The translations under genes were made by a program, and so were the position numbers. From Chryseobacterium piscicola (GTDB lineage: Bacteria; Bacteroidota; Bacteroidia; Flavobacteriales; Weeksellaceae), in the NCBI RefSeq assembly GCF_900156685.1, contig NZ_FTOJ01000001.1, forward strand, positions 372,001-436,000: a DNA stretch of 64,000 bases. Direction: 5' to 3'. The notes under the pieces were generated by a model. It searched no databases, was not told where the DNA came from, and saw only the letters and a list, made by a program, of their open reading frames with translations. Positions 1-9,365 of the stretch are shown here, piece after piece (within the stretch, counting starts at the first letter, position 1; each line of letters starts with the position of its first letter).

Positions 1-50
1 GCTAAAAACACTCTTCAAAAATGGGCTTTTTTTCTTCCCTTTCAATTCCT

Positions 51-58
51 TATCTTTG
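51..58 (+). promoter_or_regulatory. Bacteroidetes -7 promoter box of prfA
   Basis: TATCTTTG matches the Bacteroidetes -7 consensus TAnnTTTG and lies 17 bases before the prfA start codon. No clear -33 TTTG is visible, so the call rests on the -7 box and its position. Confidence 0.5.
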
Positions 59-75
59 CATACTAAATTTTTAAT

Positions 76-1161
76 ATGTCTAAGTCATTAATTCCAAAGT
101 TAGAAGCGATAAAACAAAGATATAATGAGGTAGCAGACCTTATTATACAGCCAGACGTAATTTCGGATCAGAAAAAATATTCTTCATTAAACAAAGAATA
201 CAGCGATTTAGGAAAAATAGTACACGTTTACAATCAATATAAAGGGGCTTTAGATAATATCGCAGAATCTGAAGAAATCATTGCAGATGGTTCAGACAGA
301 GACTTGGTAGATATGGCTAAAGAAGAAAAAGTAGAAGCTCAGGGTAAACTTCCTGGTTTGGAAGAAGAATTAAAAGTTCTTTTAATTCCTAAAGATCCTA
401 CCGACGATAAAAACGTTATCGTTGAACTTCGTGCGGGAACTGGAGGAGATGAAGCTGCAATTTTTGTGGAAGATGTATACAGAGCGTATGCCATGTATTT
501 TAAGACCAAAGGCTGGAAGCACGAAATCACAGATTCTAGTGAATCAACCAAAGGATATAAAGAATTAATTATTAAAATTGAAGGAGACGGCGTTTACGGG
601 ATTATGAAATTTGAATCCGGAGTTCACCGTGTACAGCGTGTTCCTGAAACCGAATCTCAAGGCAGAGTTCATACTTCGGCAATTACTGTTGCCGTTTTAC
701 CAGAAGCAGAAGAAATTGATTTTGAATTAAACCCTGCAGATATCGAAATGCAGACTTCCCGTTCTGGTGGTGCAGGTGGGCAAAATGTAAACAAGGTTGA
801 AACTAAAGTACAGTTAACACACAAACCGTCAGGAATGGTGGTTGTTTGTCAGCAGGCTCGTTCTCAGTTGGCAAACAGAGAATTGGCGATGGAAATGCTT
901 CGTACCAAATTATATGATATTGAAGTTCAAAAATCTGTAGGAGATATCGCTGCACAACGTAAATCTATGGTTTCTACCGGTGACCGTTCTGCAAAAATAA
1001 AAACATATAACTATCCTCAGGGAAGAGTTACAGATCATAGGATAAACAAATCGATGTACAACCTCGATGCCTACATGAATGGTGATATTGGCGATATGAT
1101 TGATGCCGTAATCATGGCAGAAAATGCCGAAAAAATGAAAGGAGAAGAAGATAATTATTAA
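76..1161 (+). CDS. prfA: peptide chain release factor 1
   Basis: Release factor 1 reads UAA and UAG in the ribosomal A site and triggers hydrolysis of peptidyl-tRNA. The 361-residue product has the usual family length. The catalytic GGQ tripeptide is at residues 234-236 within [10 protein letters not shown]. The stop-codon-reading tripeptide of the RF1 class (PxT) appears as PET in [10 protein letters not shown], which separates it from RF2 (SPF). The GGQ glutamine is normally methylated by PrmC, which is not in this window. The gene stands alone, with its own -7 box upstream and a strong hairpin terminator downstream. Identification is firm. Confidence 0.97.
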   Translation: MSKSLIPKLEAIKQRYNEVADLIIQPDVISDQKKYSSLNKEYSDLGKIVHVYNQYKGALDNIAESEEIIADGSDRDLVDMAKEEKVEAQGKLPGLEEELKVLLIPKDPTDDKNVIVELRAGTGGDEAAIFVEDVYRAYAMYFKTKGWKHEITDSSESTKGYKELIIKIEGDGVYGIMKFESGVHRVQRVPETESQGRVHTSAITVAVLPEAEEIDFELNPADIEMQTSRSGGAGGQNVNKVETKVQLTHKPSGMVVVCQQARSQLANRELAMEMLRTKLYDIEVQKSVGDIAAQRKSMVSTGDRSAKIKTYNYPQGRVTDHRINKSMYNLDAYMNGDIGDMIDAVIMAENAEKMKGEEDNY

Positions 1162-1184
1162 TATTTTCTTTAAAATATATAAGC

Positions 1185-1214
1185 AAAGCTTCCGAAAATT
1201 TTGGAAGCTTTTTG
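1185..1214 (+). terminator. intrinsic terminator of prfA
   Basis: AAGCTTCC (1186-1193) pairs with GGAAGCTT (1203-1210), followed by a T run, just after the prfA stop codon. Confidence 0.75.
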
Positions 1215-1266
1215 TTTTAAAAATGAAATACAATATCTAAAAACGTGTTTTTCTCAACCTCAAATA

Positions 1267-2400
1267 TTATCCGAATAATTTCACCGATTCATTTACCAAA
1301 AACTTCACCTGATCTGGTCTTCCACGATCTGTTTTAGGTAAATTATTATAGCTTCCAGTTCTCACAATAGTCATTTTATATTCTGGTATCATGATGATGT
1401 ATTGGCCTTGAAGTCCTAGGAAATAATAATGTTTCACAGGATTATCGTTATTGATCCAAAACCCCATGCCGTATATTTCGTTTGATTTTTTTGTAGGATT
1501 TCGCATTTCATTAATGAAATCTACGGAAAGTAATTGCTGACCATCATATTTTCCATCATTTAAAAATAATTGCCCAAGTTTTGCAAAATCTCTGGAACTA
1601 GCGTGAATACAACAATAAGTCTTCTCCATGCTGCTTTGGTCCGTACTCCAGATGGCATTCTGCTCCATGCCAAGTGGTATCCAGAATTTTTCAGATAAAT
1701 AGCTCGATAATGTTTGATTAATAGCTTTTTTCACAGCAAAACCCAAAAGTTGCGTAGATCCACTTTGGTACTCAAATTTTTCGCCAGGTTTTTCTTTAAA
1801 TCTTCTTTTAAAAGTAGCATCAATAAGACTTTTACCATAATATGCTTTTGCATTAGGACGGAAAGGGTTTTTGTAATCTTCGTCCCAGTCTAGGCCAGAT
1901 TCCATTTGGGCAAGATTTTTTATAGTTAAATTTTCAGCAAAAGGTTTTGCTTTAAATTCAGCAAAATAATCAGAAAACTTATCGTTGATATTTTTTATTT
2001 TTCCTTCTTCAAGAGCTTTCCCTAAAAGCATCACTGTTACCGCTTTTGCCATAGAAAAAGAATTGGTGAGTGAATTTTTGTGGTAGCCTTTCCAATATTG
2101 TTCGTGTAATAATTTCCCGTCTTTGATGACTAAAAAAGAAGCGGTGTCAGAATGAATTAAATCATCAACTATGTTTTTAGGCAAGTCTGTTTTGTTGTAG
2201 TTGTTGGCTTTTCCCCAAGGCTTTGGAGATTTTGTGGTAATTACATTTCGGGTAAAAAATTTGCCATCATCAATATGGGCGCTGGTTTTGCCTTTAAAGT
2301 AGGTTTTAGAAATCCCATTGAATAAATAGGCGTATCCAAGAAGATACATCAATGTAGCAACAGCAATTATAAAAGCGGCAAAATAAAAAAGAAGAATCAT
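1267..2400 (-). CDS. membrane-anchored serine hydrolase, class C beta-lactamase fold
   Basis: The product has one N-terminal membrane segment (about residues 2-28) and a beta-lactamase/penicillin-binding-like domain. The nucleophile motif SxxK is S116-M-A-K119 and the second motif is Y211-Q-S213. These are the hallmarks of the class C beta-lactamase/DD-peptidase superfamily, whose members hydrolyse peptidoglycan peptides, D-amino acid amides or esters. The true substrate cannot be read from sequence, and resistance to beta-lactams should not be assumed. The length of 377 residues is typical. It lies downstream of glyQS on the same strand, but the glyQS terminator separates them, so it is probably its own unit. 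Confidence 0.85.
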   Translation of the reverse strand: MILLFYFAAFIIAVATLMYLLGYAYLFNGISKTYFKGKTSAHIDDGKFFTRNVITTKSPKPWGKANNYNKTDLPKNIVDDLIHSDTASFLVIKDGKLLHEQYWKGYHKNSLTNSFSMAKAVTVMLLGKALEEGKIKNINDKFSDYFAEFKAKPFAENLTIKNLAQMESGLDWDEDYKNPFRPNAKAYYGKSLIDATFKRRFKEKPGEKFEYQSGSTQLLGFAVKKAINQTLSSYLSEKFWIPLGMEQNAIWSTDQSSMEKTYCCIHASSRDFAKLGQLFLNDGKYDGQQLLSVDFINEMRNPTKKSNEIYGMGFWINNDNPVKHYYFLGLQGQYIIMIPEYKMTIVRTGSYNNLPKTDRGRPDQVKFLVNESVKLFG

Positions 2401-2446
2401 AAATGTTTGGTCTTCAACAAATTTAAAATAATTTTGAAACCAAACA

Positions 2447-2476
2447 TCAAAAAAAGCCTTGATTTCTCAAGGCTTT
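2447..2476 (-). terminator. terminator of glyQS
   Basis: Read on the minus strand, AAAGCCTTGA pairs with TCAAGGCTTT and is followed by T residues. It begins 5 bases after the glyQS stop. Confidence 0.75.
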
Positions 2477-2480
2477 CAAT

Positions 2481-4022
2481 TTATATTTTAGAAAGTAAAT
2501 TTCTGAAGTTCGTTTTCTCATCAATGATTCTTCTCAGTTCAGAAACAGGAACTCTTTCCTGCTGCATCGTGTCTCTGTCTCTTATCGTCACGGTGTGATC
2601 TGTTAAAGAATCATGATCAATCGTAATACAGTAAGGTGTTCCAATCGCGTCTTGTCTTCTGTAACGTTTTCCGATGGCATCTTTTTCTTCATAGAATAAG
2701 TTGAAATCGTATTTCAAATCGTTGAATATATTCTCTGCGTATTCTGCTAATCCATCTTTTTTCATTAACGGAAGAATCGCAGCTTTTACCGGAGCCAAAG
2801 CTGGAGGTAAAGATAAAACCGTTCTTTCTGAGCCGTCTTCCAACACTTCGTCTTTCAGACAGTGAGAGAATATTGAAAGGAATAATCGGTCTAGTCCAAC
2901 CGAAGTTTCTACTACATAAGGAACATAGTTTTCATTTCTTTCAGGATCAAAAAACTGTAATTTTCTTCCTGAGAATTTCTCATGCGCTTTCAAGTCGAAA
3001 TCTGTTCTAGAGTGAATACCTTCCAGCTCTTTAAATCCAAATGGGAAGTTAAACTCAATATCAGCTGCAGCATTTGCGTAATGCGCCAACTTCTCATGAT
3101 CATGGAATCTGTAATTGTCGTTTCCTAAACCAAGAGCCAAGTGCCAGTTCAGACGTTTTGTTTTCCACTGTTCGTAGAATTCAAGTTCAGTTCCAGGAGC
3201 AACGAAAAACTGCATTTCCATCTGTTCAAATTCACGCATTCTGAAAATAAACTGCCTCGCAACGATTTCATTTCTAAATGCTTTACCAATCTGAGCAATG
3301 CCAAACGGAAGCCTGTGACGAGAAGTTTTCTGCACATTCAAGAAATTCACGAAAATACCTTGAGCAGTTTCCGGTCTTAAGTAAAGATCCATCGCAGAAT
3401 CTGCAGAAGCTCCCAATTTAGTTCCGAACATCAGGTTGAATTGTCTTACTTCCGTCCAGTTTCTAGAACCAGTATCGGGATCAGCAATTTCCAATTCTTC
3501 AATTAATGCTTTTACATCAGCAAGGTCTTCATTTTCAAGAGATTTAGCCAATCTTGAAAGAATAGATTCTCTTTTGGCTCTGTATTCTAAAATTTTAGGA
3601 TTGGTAGCAACAAATTGATCTTTATCAAAAGATTCACCGAATCTTTTGGCGGCTTTATCGATTTCTTTATTTTCTTTATCTTCAATTTTAGCGCAATAAT
3701 CCTCCACCAAAACATCTGCTCTGAAACGTTTTTTAGAATCTTTATTGTCAATCAAAGGATCATTAAATGCATCAACGTGACCAGAAGCTTTCCAAGTTGT
3801 AGGGTGCATCAGAATTGCTGAATCGATACCCACAATATTTTCGTTCAGCTGTACCATCGCTTTCCACCAGTATTGTTTGATATTATTTTTCAATTCTGCG
3901 CCATTCTGTCCATAATCATAAACAGCGGATAAACCATCGTAGATCTCACTAGAAGGGAAAATAAAACCGTATTCTTTAGCGTGAGAAATCACTTTCTTGA
4001 AAACATCTTCTTGCTTTGCCAT
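2481..4022 (-). CDS. glyQS: glycine--tRNA ligase, homodimeric class II type
   Basis: The enzyme charges tRNA-Gly with glycine in the cytoplasm. At 513 residues in a single chain it is the alpha2 type found in Bacteroidetes, archaea and eukaryotes, not the alpha2beta2 GlyQ/GlyS type. Class II signatures are visible: the motif 2 region FRNEIVARQFIFRMREFEQM in the middle, and motif 3 around SVGLDRLFLS near residue 410, followed by a C-terminal anticodon-binding domain. The N-terminus MAKQEDVFKKVISHAKEYGF is the usual start for the family. A dispersed repeat element lies upstream (4107-4188), so the promoter should lie close to the gene. Confidence 0.96.
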   Translation of the reverse strand: MAKQEDVFKKVISHAKEYGFIFPSSEIYDGLSAVYDYGQNGAELKNNIKQYWWKAMVQLNENIVGIDSAILMHPTTWKASGHVDAFNDPLIDNKDSKKRFRADVLVEDYCAKIEDKENKEIDKAAKRFGESFDKDQFVATNPKILEYRAKRESILSRLAKSLENEDLADVKALIEELEIADPDTGSRNWTEVRQFNLMFGTKLGASADSAMDLYLRPETAQGIFVNFLNVQKTSRHRLPFGIAQIGKAFRNEIVARQFIFRMREFEQMEMQFFVAPGTELEFYEQWKTKRLNWHLALGLGNDNYRFHDHEKLAHYANAAADIEFNFPFGFKELEGIHSRTDFDLKAHEKFSGRKLQFFDPERNENYVPYVVETSVGLDRLFLSIFSHCLKDEVLEDGSERTVLSLPPALAPVKAAILPLMKKDGLAEYAENIFNDLKYDFNLFYEEKDAIGKRYRRQDAIGTPYCITIDHDSLTDHTVTIRDRDTMQQERVPVSELRRIIDEKTNFRNLLSKI

Positions 4023-4106
4023 AAATTTTTCGTCTTACCTGCAAAAATAGTGAAAAAGTAGGAAGATGGAAGCTAGAAGATGGAAGTTTTTATAATGCAG
4101 ATTTTT

Positions 4107-4188
4107 AGGAGCCGGGAACCTGCTTTCCGCTGTATCTTTTGCTCTTCGTACCTCATCACAAAAGGATGTCGCTGCAATCAGGGCTAGG
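4107..4188. repeat. dispersed flavobacterial intergenic element
   Basis: The block starts AGGAGCCGGGAACCTGC and ends CAATCAGGGCTAG, with CTTTTGC and CAAAAGG in the middle that can pair. I recall near-identical sequences between many Flavobacterium and Chryseobacterium genes. It may correspond to a catalogued flavobacterial structured motif, but I cannot confirm which. An open frame that crosses it (4035-4232, minus) looks like chance. Two direct copies of GAAGATGGAAG lie just before it (4062-4086). Confidence 0.55.
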
Positions 4189-4223
4189 AAGAAAAGTATG
4201 TTTACAAAGAAATTTTGAGCAAC

Positions 4224-4256
4224 AAACCTCATAGGTTTCTAAAACCTATGAGGTTT
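4224..4256. repeat. perfect 15-bp inverted repeat
   Basis: AAACCTCATAGGTTT (4224-4238) and AAACCTATGAGGTTT (4242-4256) are exact reverse complements around a 3-base loop. There is no long T run on either side, so it is not a classic terminator. Such AACCTATAGGTT-type hairpins are common between flavobacterial genes. Together with 4107-4188 it fills the gap from 4023 to 4350. Confidence 0.7.
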
Positions 4257-4353
4257 AGCAATAATCACAAGGCATCAATCTCAAAACTTTCTTCATTAAA
4301 ATAGTCAACAAACCTGAAAAAATGTTAAGATAAAAAAGAACTAAGAAATTCTC

Positions 4354-4361
4354 TACTTTTG
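4354..4361 (+). promoter_or_regulatory. -7 box almost touching the start codon
   Basis: TACTTTTG matches TAnnTTTG and ends only 4 bases before the ATG at 4366. Transcription would then start at or beside the start codon, giving a leaderless or nearly leaderless message. Confidence 0.5.
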
Positions 4362-4365
4362 CCAA

Positions 4366-5061
4366 ATGTTAGAAATTTTGTACCGCGACGAACACCTTAT
4401 TGCAATCAATAAACCCAGCGGATTATTGGTTCACAAATCTTTTTATGCCGGAGAAGCCAATACTTATGCTATTCAGGAGCTTAGAGATCAAATCGGGCAA
4501 TATGTTTATCCTGCACATCGTTTAGACAGAAAAACTTCGGGTGTCTTGTTGTTTACTTTGGATAAAGATACGCTTAGAATCATGAACGATCAATTTGCGA
4601 CACGACAAGTCGAGAAAAAATATTTAGCCATTCTTCGTGGCTGGGCAAAAGAAGAAGAGACGATTGATTATGATTTGATTAATGAAGACGAAATCCAGCA
4701 AAATGCCATCACCTACTATCATCGTTTACAGACTTCTGAAATAGATTTAGCTTTTGGAAAACATCAAACCTCCCGCTATTGTCTGGTAGAGGCCATTCCG
4801 GAAACAGGCAGGATGCATCAGCTGAGAAAGCATTTTAAACATATTTTGCATCCTATATTGGGTTGTCGCCCTTATGGTTGCAACAAACAAAATAAATTGT
4901 GGCTAGAAACTTTTGACATGAATAAACTGATGCTTCATGCTCATCAGTTGGTTATTAATCACCCCATTACCAAAGAGAAAATAATTTTGAACGCCACCGT
5001 GAATGATGAGTTCAAAAGAGTAGGAAGGATTTTGAACTTTGATTTGAGTGCATATAGTTAA
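4366..5061 (+). CDS. RluA/TruC-type RNA pseudouridine synthase
   Basis: The protein isomerises a uridine in structured RNA to pseudouridine. The family signature with the catalytic aspartate is AHRLDRKTSGVLLF around residue 53, and the later GRMHQLRKHF block is also typical. The length of 231 residues and the lack of an S4 domain fit the TruC branch, which modifies U65 of tRNA in E. coli. The exact target is inferred. The start is fixed because the conserved domain begins immediately (MLEILYRDEHLIAINKPSG). It is a single-gene unit with an unusually close promoter box. Confidence 0.85.
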   Translation: MLEILYRDEHLIAINKPSGLLVHKSFYAGEANTYAIQELRDQIGQYVYPAHRLDRKTSGVLLFTLDKDTLRIMNDQFATRQVEKKYLAILRGWAKEEETIDYDLINEDEIQQNAITYYHRLQTSEIDLAFGKHQTSRYCLVEAIPETGRMHQLRKHFKHILHPILGCRPYGCNKQNKLWLETFDMNKLMLHAHQLVINHPITKEKIILNATVNDEFKRVGRILNFDLSAYS

Positions 5062-5382
5062 ATTTTTAAACGCAAAGATTTATTTAACATACCTCTTCAT
5101 TTTAAGAAGTAAAGGCAAATAAAATTTGCTTTGCAAAGTTTTAACATCAGCTTTATTAATCGACTTGTAGATTACTCTTTGCTCCTTAAAATTCTATATC
5201 AAGAATATCAATGTTTGTGTAATAAAAGCTCTCGCAATTTTCAAGAAAGAGCATTCATTTGTACTGATTGGTGAAAACATTTGTGTACAAGAATAAAAAA
5301 CGATAATCCTCAATTAAATAAAATATCGCACATCAAGAATTCATTCAATTTAAAATGATTATTTTTGTAAAACTTTTTTTCA
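5062..5382. other. gene-free interval
   Basis: This is 321 bases of AT-rich sequence with no credible open frame. A weak hairpin with arms GCTCT and AGAGC (about 5230-5255) may end the pseudouridine synthase message. The pyrD promoter box is at the right end. Confidence 0.6.
5360..5367 (+). promoter_or_regulatory. -7 promoter box of pyrD
   Basis: TATTTTTG matches TAnnTTTG and lies 15 bases before the pyrD ATG. Confidence 0.5.
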
Positions 5383-6420
5383 ATGTACAAATCGCTCATT
5401 CGCCCGATTCTTTTTAAATTTGATCCAGAAGAAGTACACCACTTTACTTTTTCTATGCTCAAAAATTTTGGATTCTTAACCAAATTATTCCTCCCAAAAC
5501 CTATTGTAGATAAACGTCTTGAAAGAGAAGTTTTCGGATTAAAATTCAAAAATCCTGTCGGTTTAGCTGCCGGTTTTGATAAAAATGCTGTTTTGTTCAA
5601 CGAATTGGGAGATTTAGGTTTCGGATTTGTAGAAATAGGAACCGTAACGCCAAAAGCACAAGCAGGAAATCCTAAAAAAAGACTTTTCCGTTTAATTGAA
5701 GATGGCGGAATTATCAACAGAATGGGTTTCAATAATGACGGACTGGAGGCTGCTATCGAAAAGCTGAAAGGTAACAAAGGAAAAATCATCATCGGTGGAA
5801 ACATCGGAAAAAACACCAATACAACACCGGAAAATTACACACAAGATTATCTCGACTGTTTCGAAGGTCTGCATCCTTATGTGGATTATTTTGTTCTGAA
5901 TGTGAGTTGTCCCAACGTTGGAAGCCATGCAAAACTGGAAGATGTAGAATATCTGAGAGAGTTGATTACTGAAGTAAAGAAAATCAATCAGACAAAGTCA
6001 ACTCAAAAACCAATTCTTTTAAAAATTGCTCCGGATTTAAATAACCAGCAATTGGATGAGATTATCGAATTGATTGCTGATACAAAAATCGACGGAATTG
6101 TGGTTTCCAATACCTCAGTCAACAGAGAAGGTTTGAAAACATCAAAAGAAACCTTAGAACAAATCGGAAACGGTGGTTTGAGTGGAAAACCGATTCGTGA
6201 GAGAAGTACAAAAATGATTAAATATCTTTCAGACAAAAGCAACCGTGCATTTCCAATTATTGGAGTTGGCGGAATTCATTCTGCAAAAGATGCTATTGAA
6301 AAGCTGAATGCAGGTGCGAGTTTAGTTCAGTTATACACCGGATTTATCTATGAAGGTCCACAATTGATCAACGATATTAATCAGGAACTTTTGACGAGAG
6401 CGGGTAGAATTTCAAGGTAA
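5383..6420 (+). CDS. pyrD: dihydroorotate dehydrogenase (quinone), class 2
   Basis: This FMN enzyme oxidises dihydroorotate to orotate in pyrimidine synthesis and passes electrons to the quinone pool at the inner membrane. The length of 345 residues and the N-terminal helical extension before the barrel ([20 protein letters not shown]) mark class 2. Barrel signatures include [22 protein letters not shown] (whose serine is the class 2 catalytic base) and [19 protein letters not shown] for FMN phosphate binding. It is monocistronic, with a promoter box before it and a hairpin terminator after it. Confidence 0.96.
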   Translation: MYKSLIRPILFKFDPEEVHHFTFSMLKNFGFLTKLFLPKPIVDKRLEREVFGLKFKNPVGLAAGFDKNAVLFNELGDLGFGFVEIGTVTPKAQAGNPKKRLFRLIEDGGIINRMGFNNDGLEAAIEKLKGNKGKIIIGGNIGKNTNTTPENYTQDYLDCFEGLHPYVDYFVLNVSCPNVGSHAKLEDVEYLRELITEVKKINQTKSTQKPILLKIAPDLNNQQLDEIIELIADTKIDGIVVSNTSVNREGLKTSKETLEQIGNGGLSGKPIRERSTKMIKYLSDKSNRAFPIIGVGGIHSAKDAIEKLNAGASLVQLYTGFIYEGPQLINDINQELLTRAGRISR

Positions 6421-6441
6421 AATTTAATTTAAAATATATTG

Positions 6442-6474
6442 AAAAGCAAAGTCATTGAGGCTTTGCTTTTTTTA
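6442..6474 (+). terminator. terminator of pyrD
   Basis: AAAAGCAAAG (6442-6451) pairs with CTTTGCTTTT (6461-6470) and runs into T7. It lies between convergent genes and may also stop the minus-strand DUF445 message. Confidence 0.8.
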
Positions 6475-6488
6475 TTTTTAATTTCGTA

Positions 6489-7733
6489 TCAAATAAAAAA
6501 ATGCGAAATCGTATAAATAATCAAACCAACCAATCCACCAACTAAAGTTCCGTTTACACGGATGAATTGCAGGTCTTTTCCAACTTCCAGTTCCAGCTTT
6601 TCGCTGAGCTCTTTCCCTTGCCAATTTCCGACGGTGGAGCTGATGAGGTTTCCGGCTTGATGGGTGTTTTTAAGGATATATTTATAAGCAGTTACTCTTA
6701 CCCAATTGTCGATTTTATTCTGAAGTTTTTCGTCTGTTTTTAAATTTTCAGAAAACTCGTTTAGGTTTTTTGTGATGTATTTTTTTAATGAAGATTCTTC
6801 TTCCTGCAATTCTGTACTCAATGTTTTTTTAATAGAAAGCCAAATGTCATTAGAGTATTCCTCCAGTTTGTCATTTTTAAGAAAGTCATTTTTAATGCTT
6901 TTAAATTCGTCATTCCATTTTGGATCTTCTTTTAAATCATTAGAAAATTCGTAGATTTTTTTTGTAATTAAACCTCTGATTTCGTGATTGGGATCTATCT
7001 CTACTTCACGGAAGAAATCTGAAAGTCCGCTAGCAATTTTCTCGGCAATTTTATTGTCAACAAAAGAAGGTATAAAAGAATAACTGCCTTTTTTCACCCT
7101 TTCTTGGATCATTCCGTCATTTTCAATCAGATATTCTTTGATTTGTTTTGAAAGATTGGTCACGATTTTCTGATGATCATTTTTATCTAAAAGATAGATG
7201 ATTCCGTTGCCTAAAATTTTATTTAACTGAATATCATCCGTCATTTCGCTCACTTTTTTGCTGATAAAATGGCTCACTTCAGAATCATCCAATCTATGGA
7301 GAATATCCAAAATAATATCTGAAATATTTTTAATTAAAGCTTCCTGATTTCTTTCTTTTGTCAACCATTCCCCAACGAAATTTGAAATCTTAATTTTTTG
7401 AATATAAGGACGAATGGTTTTCGGAGACAAAAAATTGGAAACCACAAAACTTCCCAGATTATCACCGAGTTTTTCTTTGCTGTTTTCAATAAGATTGGTA
7501 TGCGGAATTGGAAGTCCTAATGGATGACGGAAAAGAGCGGTCACCGCAAACCAGTCTGCTAAAGCGCCTACCATTGCCGCTTCAGAAAATGCACGAACAT
7601 AACCAATCCAGTGAGAGGCATAGCTTTTTTGTAAAATTGTAGTAATTACAAAAATAATAACCATCAAAACAAAAAGTCCTGTGGCAAAAGCCTTGTATTT
7701 TCTGAGCTGTTTTCTCTTCAGTTCATCATTCAT
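6489..7733 (-). CDS. DUF445 family membrane protein
   Basis: The 414-residue product has one membrane segment near the N-terminus (about residues 15-33), a conserved block ALADWFAVTALFRHPLGLPIP around residues 58-78 that is the DUF445 signature, a long charged helical region, and a final hydrophobic segment (VGGLVGLIIYTISHFFI). DUF445 proteins (YjiN type) have no established biochemical function. A Pfam domain search would settle the family call. The gene is transcribed alone, convergent with pyrD. Confidence 0.85.
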   Translation of the reverse strand: MNDELKRKQLRKYKAFATGLFVLMVIIFVITTILQKSYASHWIGYVRAFSEAAMVGALADWFAVTALFRHPLGLPIPHTNLIENSKEKLGDNLGSFVVSNFLSPKTIRPYIQKIKISNFVGEWLTKERNQEALIKNISDIILDILHRLDDSEVSHFISKKVSEMTDDIQLNKILGNGIIYLLDKNDHQKIVTNLSKQIKEYLIENDGMIQERVKKGSYSFIPSFVDNKIAEKIASGLSDFFREVEIDPNHEIRGLITKKIYEFSNDLKEDPKWNDEFKSIKNDFLKNDKLEEYSNDIWLSIKKTLSTELQEEESSLKKYITKNLNEFSENLKTDEKLQNKIDNWVRVTAYKYILKNTHQAGNLISSTVGNWQGKELSEKLELEVGKDLQFIRVNGTLVGGLVGLIIYTISHFFI

Positions 7734-7960
7734 ATCCTCAAATTTAGTAAATTTGATTTAAATTTTTTCACCCTAAAAATCACAAAAAGATTTTTGGTTT
7801 TTTTAAGGTTGAATTTGTGCCTTAAAAAGACCAAATCGGAATTAAAAATCTTGTGAGCTTATTATTTTTAAATAATTAAAATTTTAATTATTTTTTTAAA
7901 ACTTAAGTGTCTTTGTGGTTGAATTTTTGCGTTACCTAAATAATTTTTAAAATATATCCT

Positions 7961-8407
7961 ATGCAAGACCAAGCAAAAAACAATCCATATTATTCAAGAA
8001 CAGATGCTACAAAATTGAATATTTCCAACGAAGAATGGCGGAAAATTCTTGCACCAGATCTTTATGCAATTTCTCGTGAAGCAGCTACAGAAAGGCCTTT
8101 TACGGGAAAATACAATGAGTTTGATGAGTTGGGTGAATATTTTTGTGCCGTTTGTGGAAATCATCTTTTCCGTTCCAACCAGAAATTTATGAGCAGTTGT
8201 GGATGGCCAAGTTTTTTTGAAGCTGACAAAAATGGAGTAGCTTACCATCGCGATTCTACACACGGAATGGAAAGAATTGAGGTTGTTTGCAAACGTTGTG
8301 ATTCTCATTTGGGTCATGTTTTTAATGACGGTCCCGCTCCTACAGGTACGCGATACTGCATGAATTCTGTGAGTCTGGAGTTTGTAGGCGATTCAGAATC
8401 AGAGTAG
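7961..8407 (+). CDS. msrB: peptide-methionine (R)-S-oxide reductase
   Basis: MsrB reduces methionine-R-sulfoxide in proteins, repairing oxidative damage with thioredoxin. Two zinc-binding CxxC pairs are visible (CAVC and CKRC). The catalytic cysteine lies in GTRYCMNSVSL near the C-terminus. At 148 residues it is a stand-alone MsrB without a fused MsrA. I see no signal peptide, so it is cytoplasmic. The upstream 227 bases are AT-rich with no other gene. Confidence 0.95.
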   Translation: MQDQAKNNPYYSRTDATKLNISNEEWRKILAPDLYAISREAATERPFTGKYNEFDELGEYFCAVCGNHLFRSNQKFMSSCGWPSFFEADKNGVAYHRDSTHGMERIEVVCKRCDSHLGHVFNDGPAPTGTRYCMNSVSLEFVGDSESE

Positions 8408-8488
8408 TAATTCACTTTTTTTGTTGTTAATCTTTCTTAAATTGAGTTAAACTTTTCCAATCATAAGTGGTTGATAATTATGTTTTTA

Positions 8489-8496
8489 TACTTTTG
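8489..8496 (+). promoter_or_regulatory. -7 promoter box of the L,D-transpeptidase gene
   Basis: TACTTTTG matches TAnnTTTG, 31 bases before the start codon. A TTG at 8471-8473 may be the upstream half, although the spacing of 15 is short. Confidence 0.4.
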
Positions 8497-8527
8497 TGTA
8501 ACCAATTGTAATTTAACATAATATTTA

Positions 8528-9283
8528 ATGAAATTATTGTACAGCGTTTTAAGTGTAGTGTATTTGTTAACCACTTCATTTTATCTTTCTCCAGACACTA
8601 ATAATGAGAAATTGAAAATGAGTGACGGAAAAAATAAAAAAAATATTAATTTAAAATCAACTGAAAAAAGTACAGCTTCTACTTCCGAAGAACTTTACAA
8701 ATCTATTGCTTTTGCTCCGGAGCACGAACTTAATTTTGAAGTGTTCTCTAAAGCATTAACCGGTTTTGAAAATATGAAAAAAGCGGGTCTACTTGATGAA
8801 GATTCACATTTGCTTACTGTTTGCGATTTCTCTATGTCATCCAATACCAAAAGACTTTGGGTGATTGATCTGAACGATAAGAAAGTGCTATTTAATTCTC
8901 TTGTAGCCCACGGAAAAAACACCGGCGAAGAATTTGCCACCAATTTTTCAAATACCGACAGTTCTTTGCAAAGTAGCATGGGATTTTTTATCACGGATGC
9001 CACCTACAACGGTGGAAACGGATATTCTTTGAAACTTCTCGGGATGGATAAAGGCTTTAATGATGCAGCTTACCGAAGAGCTATCGTGATGCACGGAGCA
9101 GATTATGTAAGTGAAGATTTTGCTGCAACGCACAAAAGAATTGGAAGAAGCTGGGGTTGCCCGGCAGTTCCAAGAGATTTGACTCAGCCGATCATCAATA
9201 CGATAAAAGGCAGAAATGTTCTTTTTATTTATTATCCTGATCAGAATTATCTTTCAAAATCAGAATGGCTGAAGATGTCTTAA
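8528..9283 (+). CDS. murein L,D-transpeptidase catalytic domain protein
   Basis: The 251-residue product starts with a signal peptide (MKLLYSVLSVVYLLTTSFYL), then a lysine- and serine-rich linker, then a YkuD-like catalytic domain. The C-terminal motif with the conserved histidine and catalytic cysteine is VMHGADYVSED followed by GRSWGCPAVP. Such enzymes act in the periplasm, cross-linking peptidoglycan or attaching proteins to it through a cysteine thioester. The substrate is not predictable here. It has its own promoter box and terminator, so it is a single-gene unit. Confidence 0.88.
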   Translation: MKLLYSVLSVVYLLTTSFYLSPDTNNEKLKMSDGKNKKNINLKSTEKSTASTSEELYKSIAFAPEHELNFEVFSKALTGFENMKKAGLLDEDSHLLTVCDFSMSSNTKRLWVIDLNDKKVLFNSLVAHGKNTGEEFATNFSNTDSSLQSSMGFFITDATYNGGNGYSLKLLGMDKGFNDAAYRRAIVMHGADYVSEDFAATHKRIGRSWGCPAVPRDLTQPIINTIKGRNVLFIYYPDQNYLSKSEWLKMS

Positions 9284-9304
9284 TTTTTAAGGTTAAAACT
9301 AAAT

Positions 9305-9343
9305 AAAAAAGGTTCAGAATAAAATTTTCTGAACCTTTTTTTA
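9305..9343. terminator. bidirectional terminator with GGTTCAGAA stem
   Basis: AAAAAAGGTTCAGAA pairs with TTCTGAACCTTTTTTT, with A and T runs on the two sides, between convergent genes. An almost identical stem returns at 11357-11395. Confidence 0.8.
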
Positions 9344-9365
9344 TGCTTGTGAAAATTGCTTTGTT

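Noticed and set aside
1267..2400. Beta-lactam resistance gene
   Set aside because: The serine hydrolase has class C-type motifs, but such membrane-anchored homologues are usually peptidases or esterases, and nothing in the sequence shows a resistance role.
4035..4232. A 65-codon minus-strand open frame upstream of glyQS
   Set aside because: It crosses the dispersed intergenic element and the hairpin, has no conserved features and is better explained as chance.
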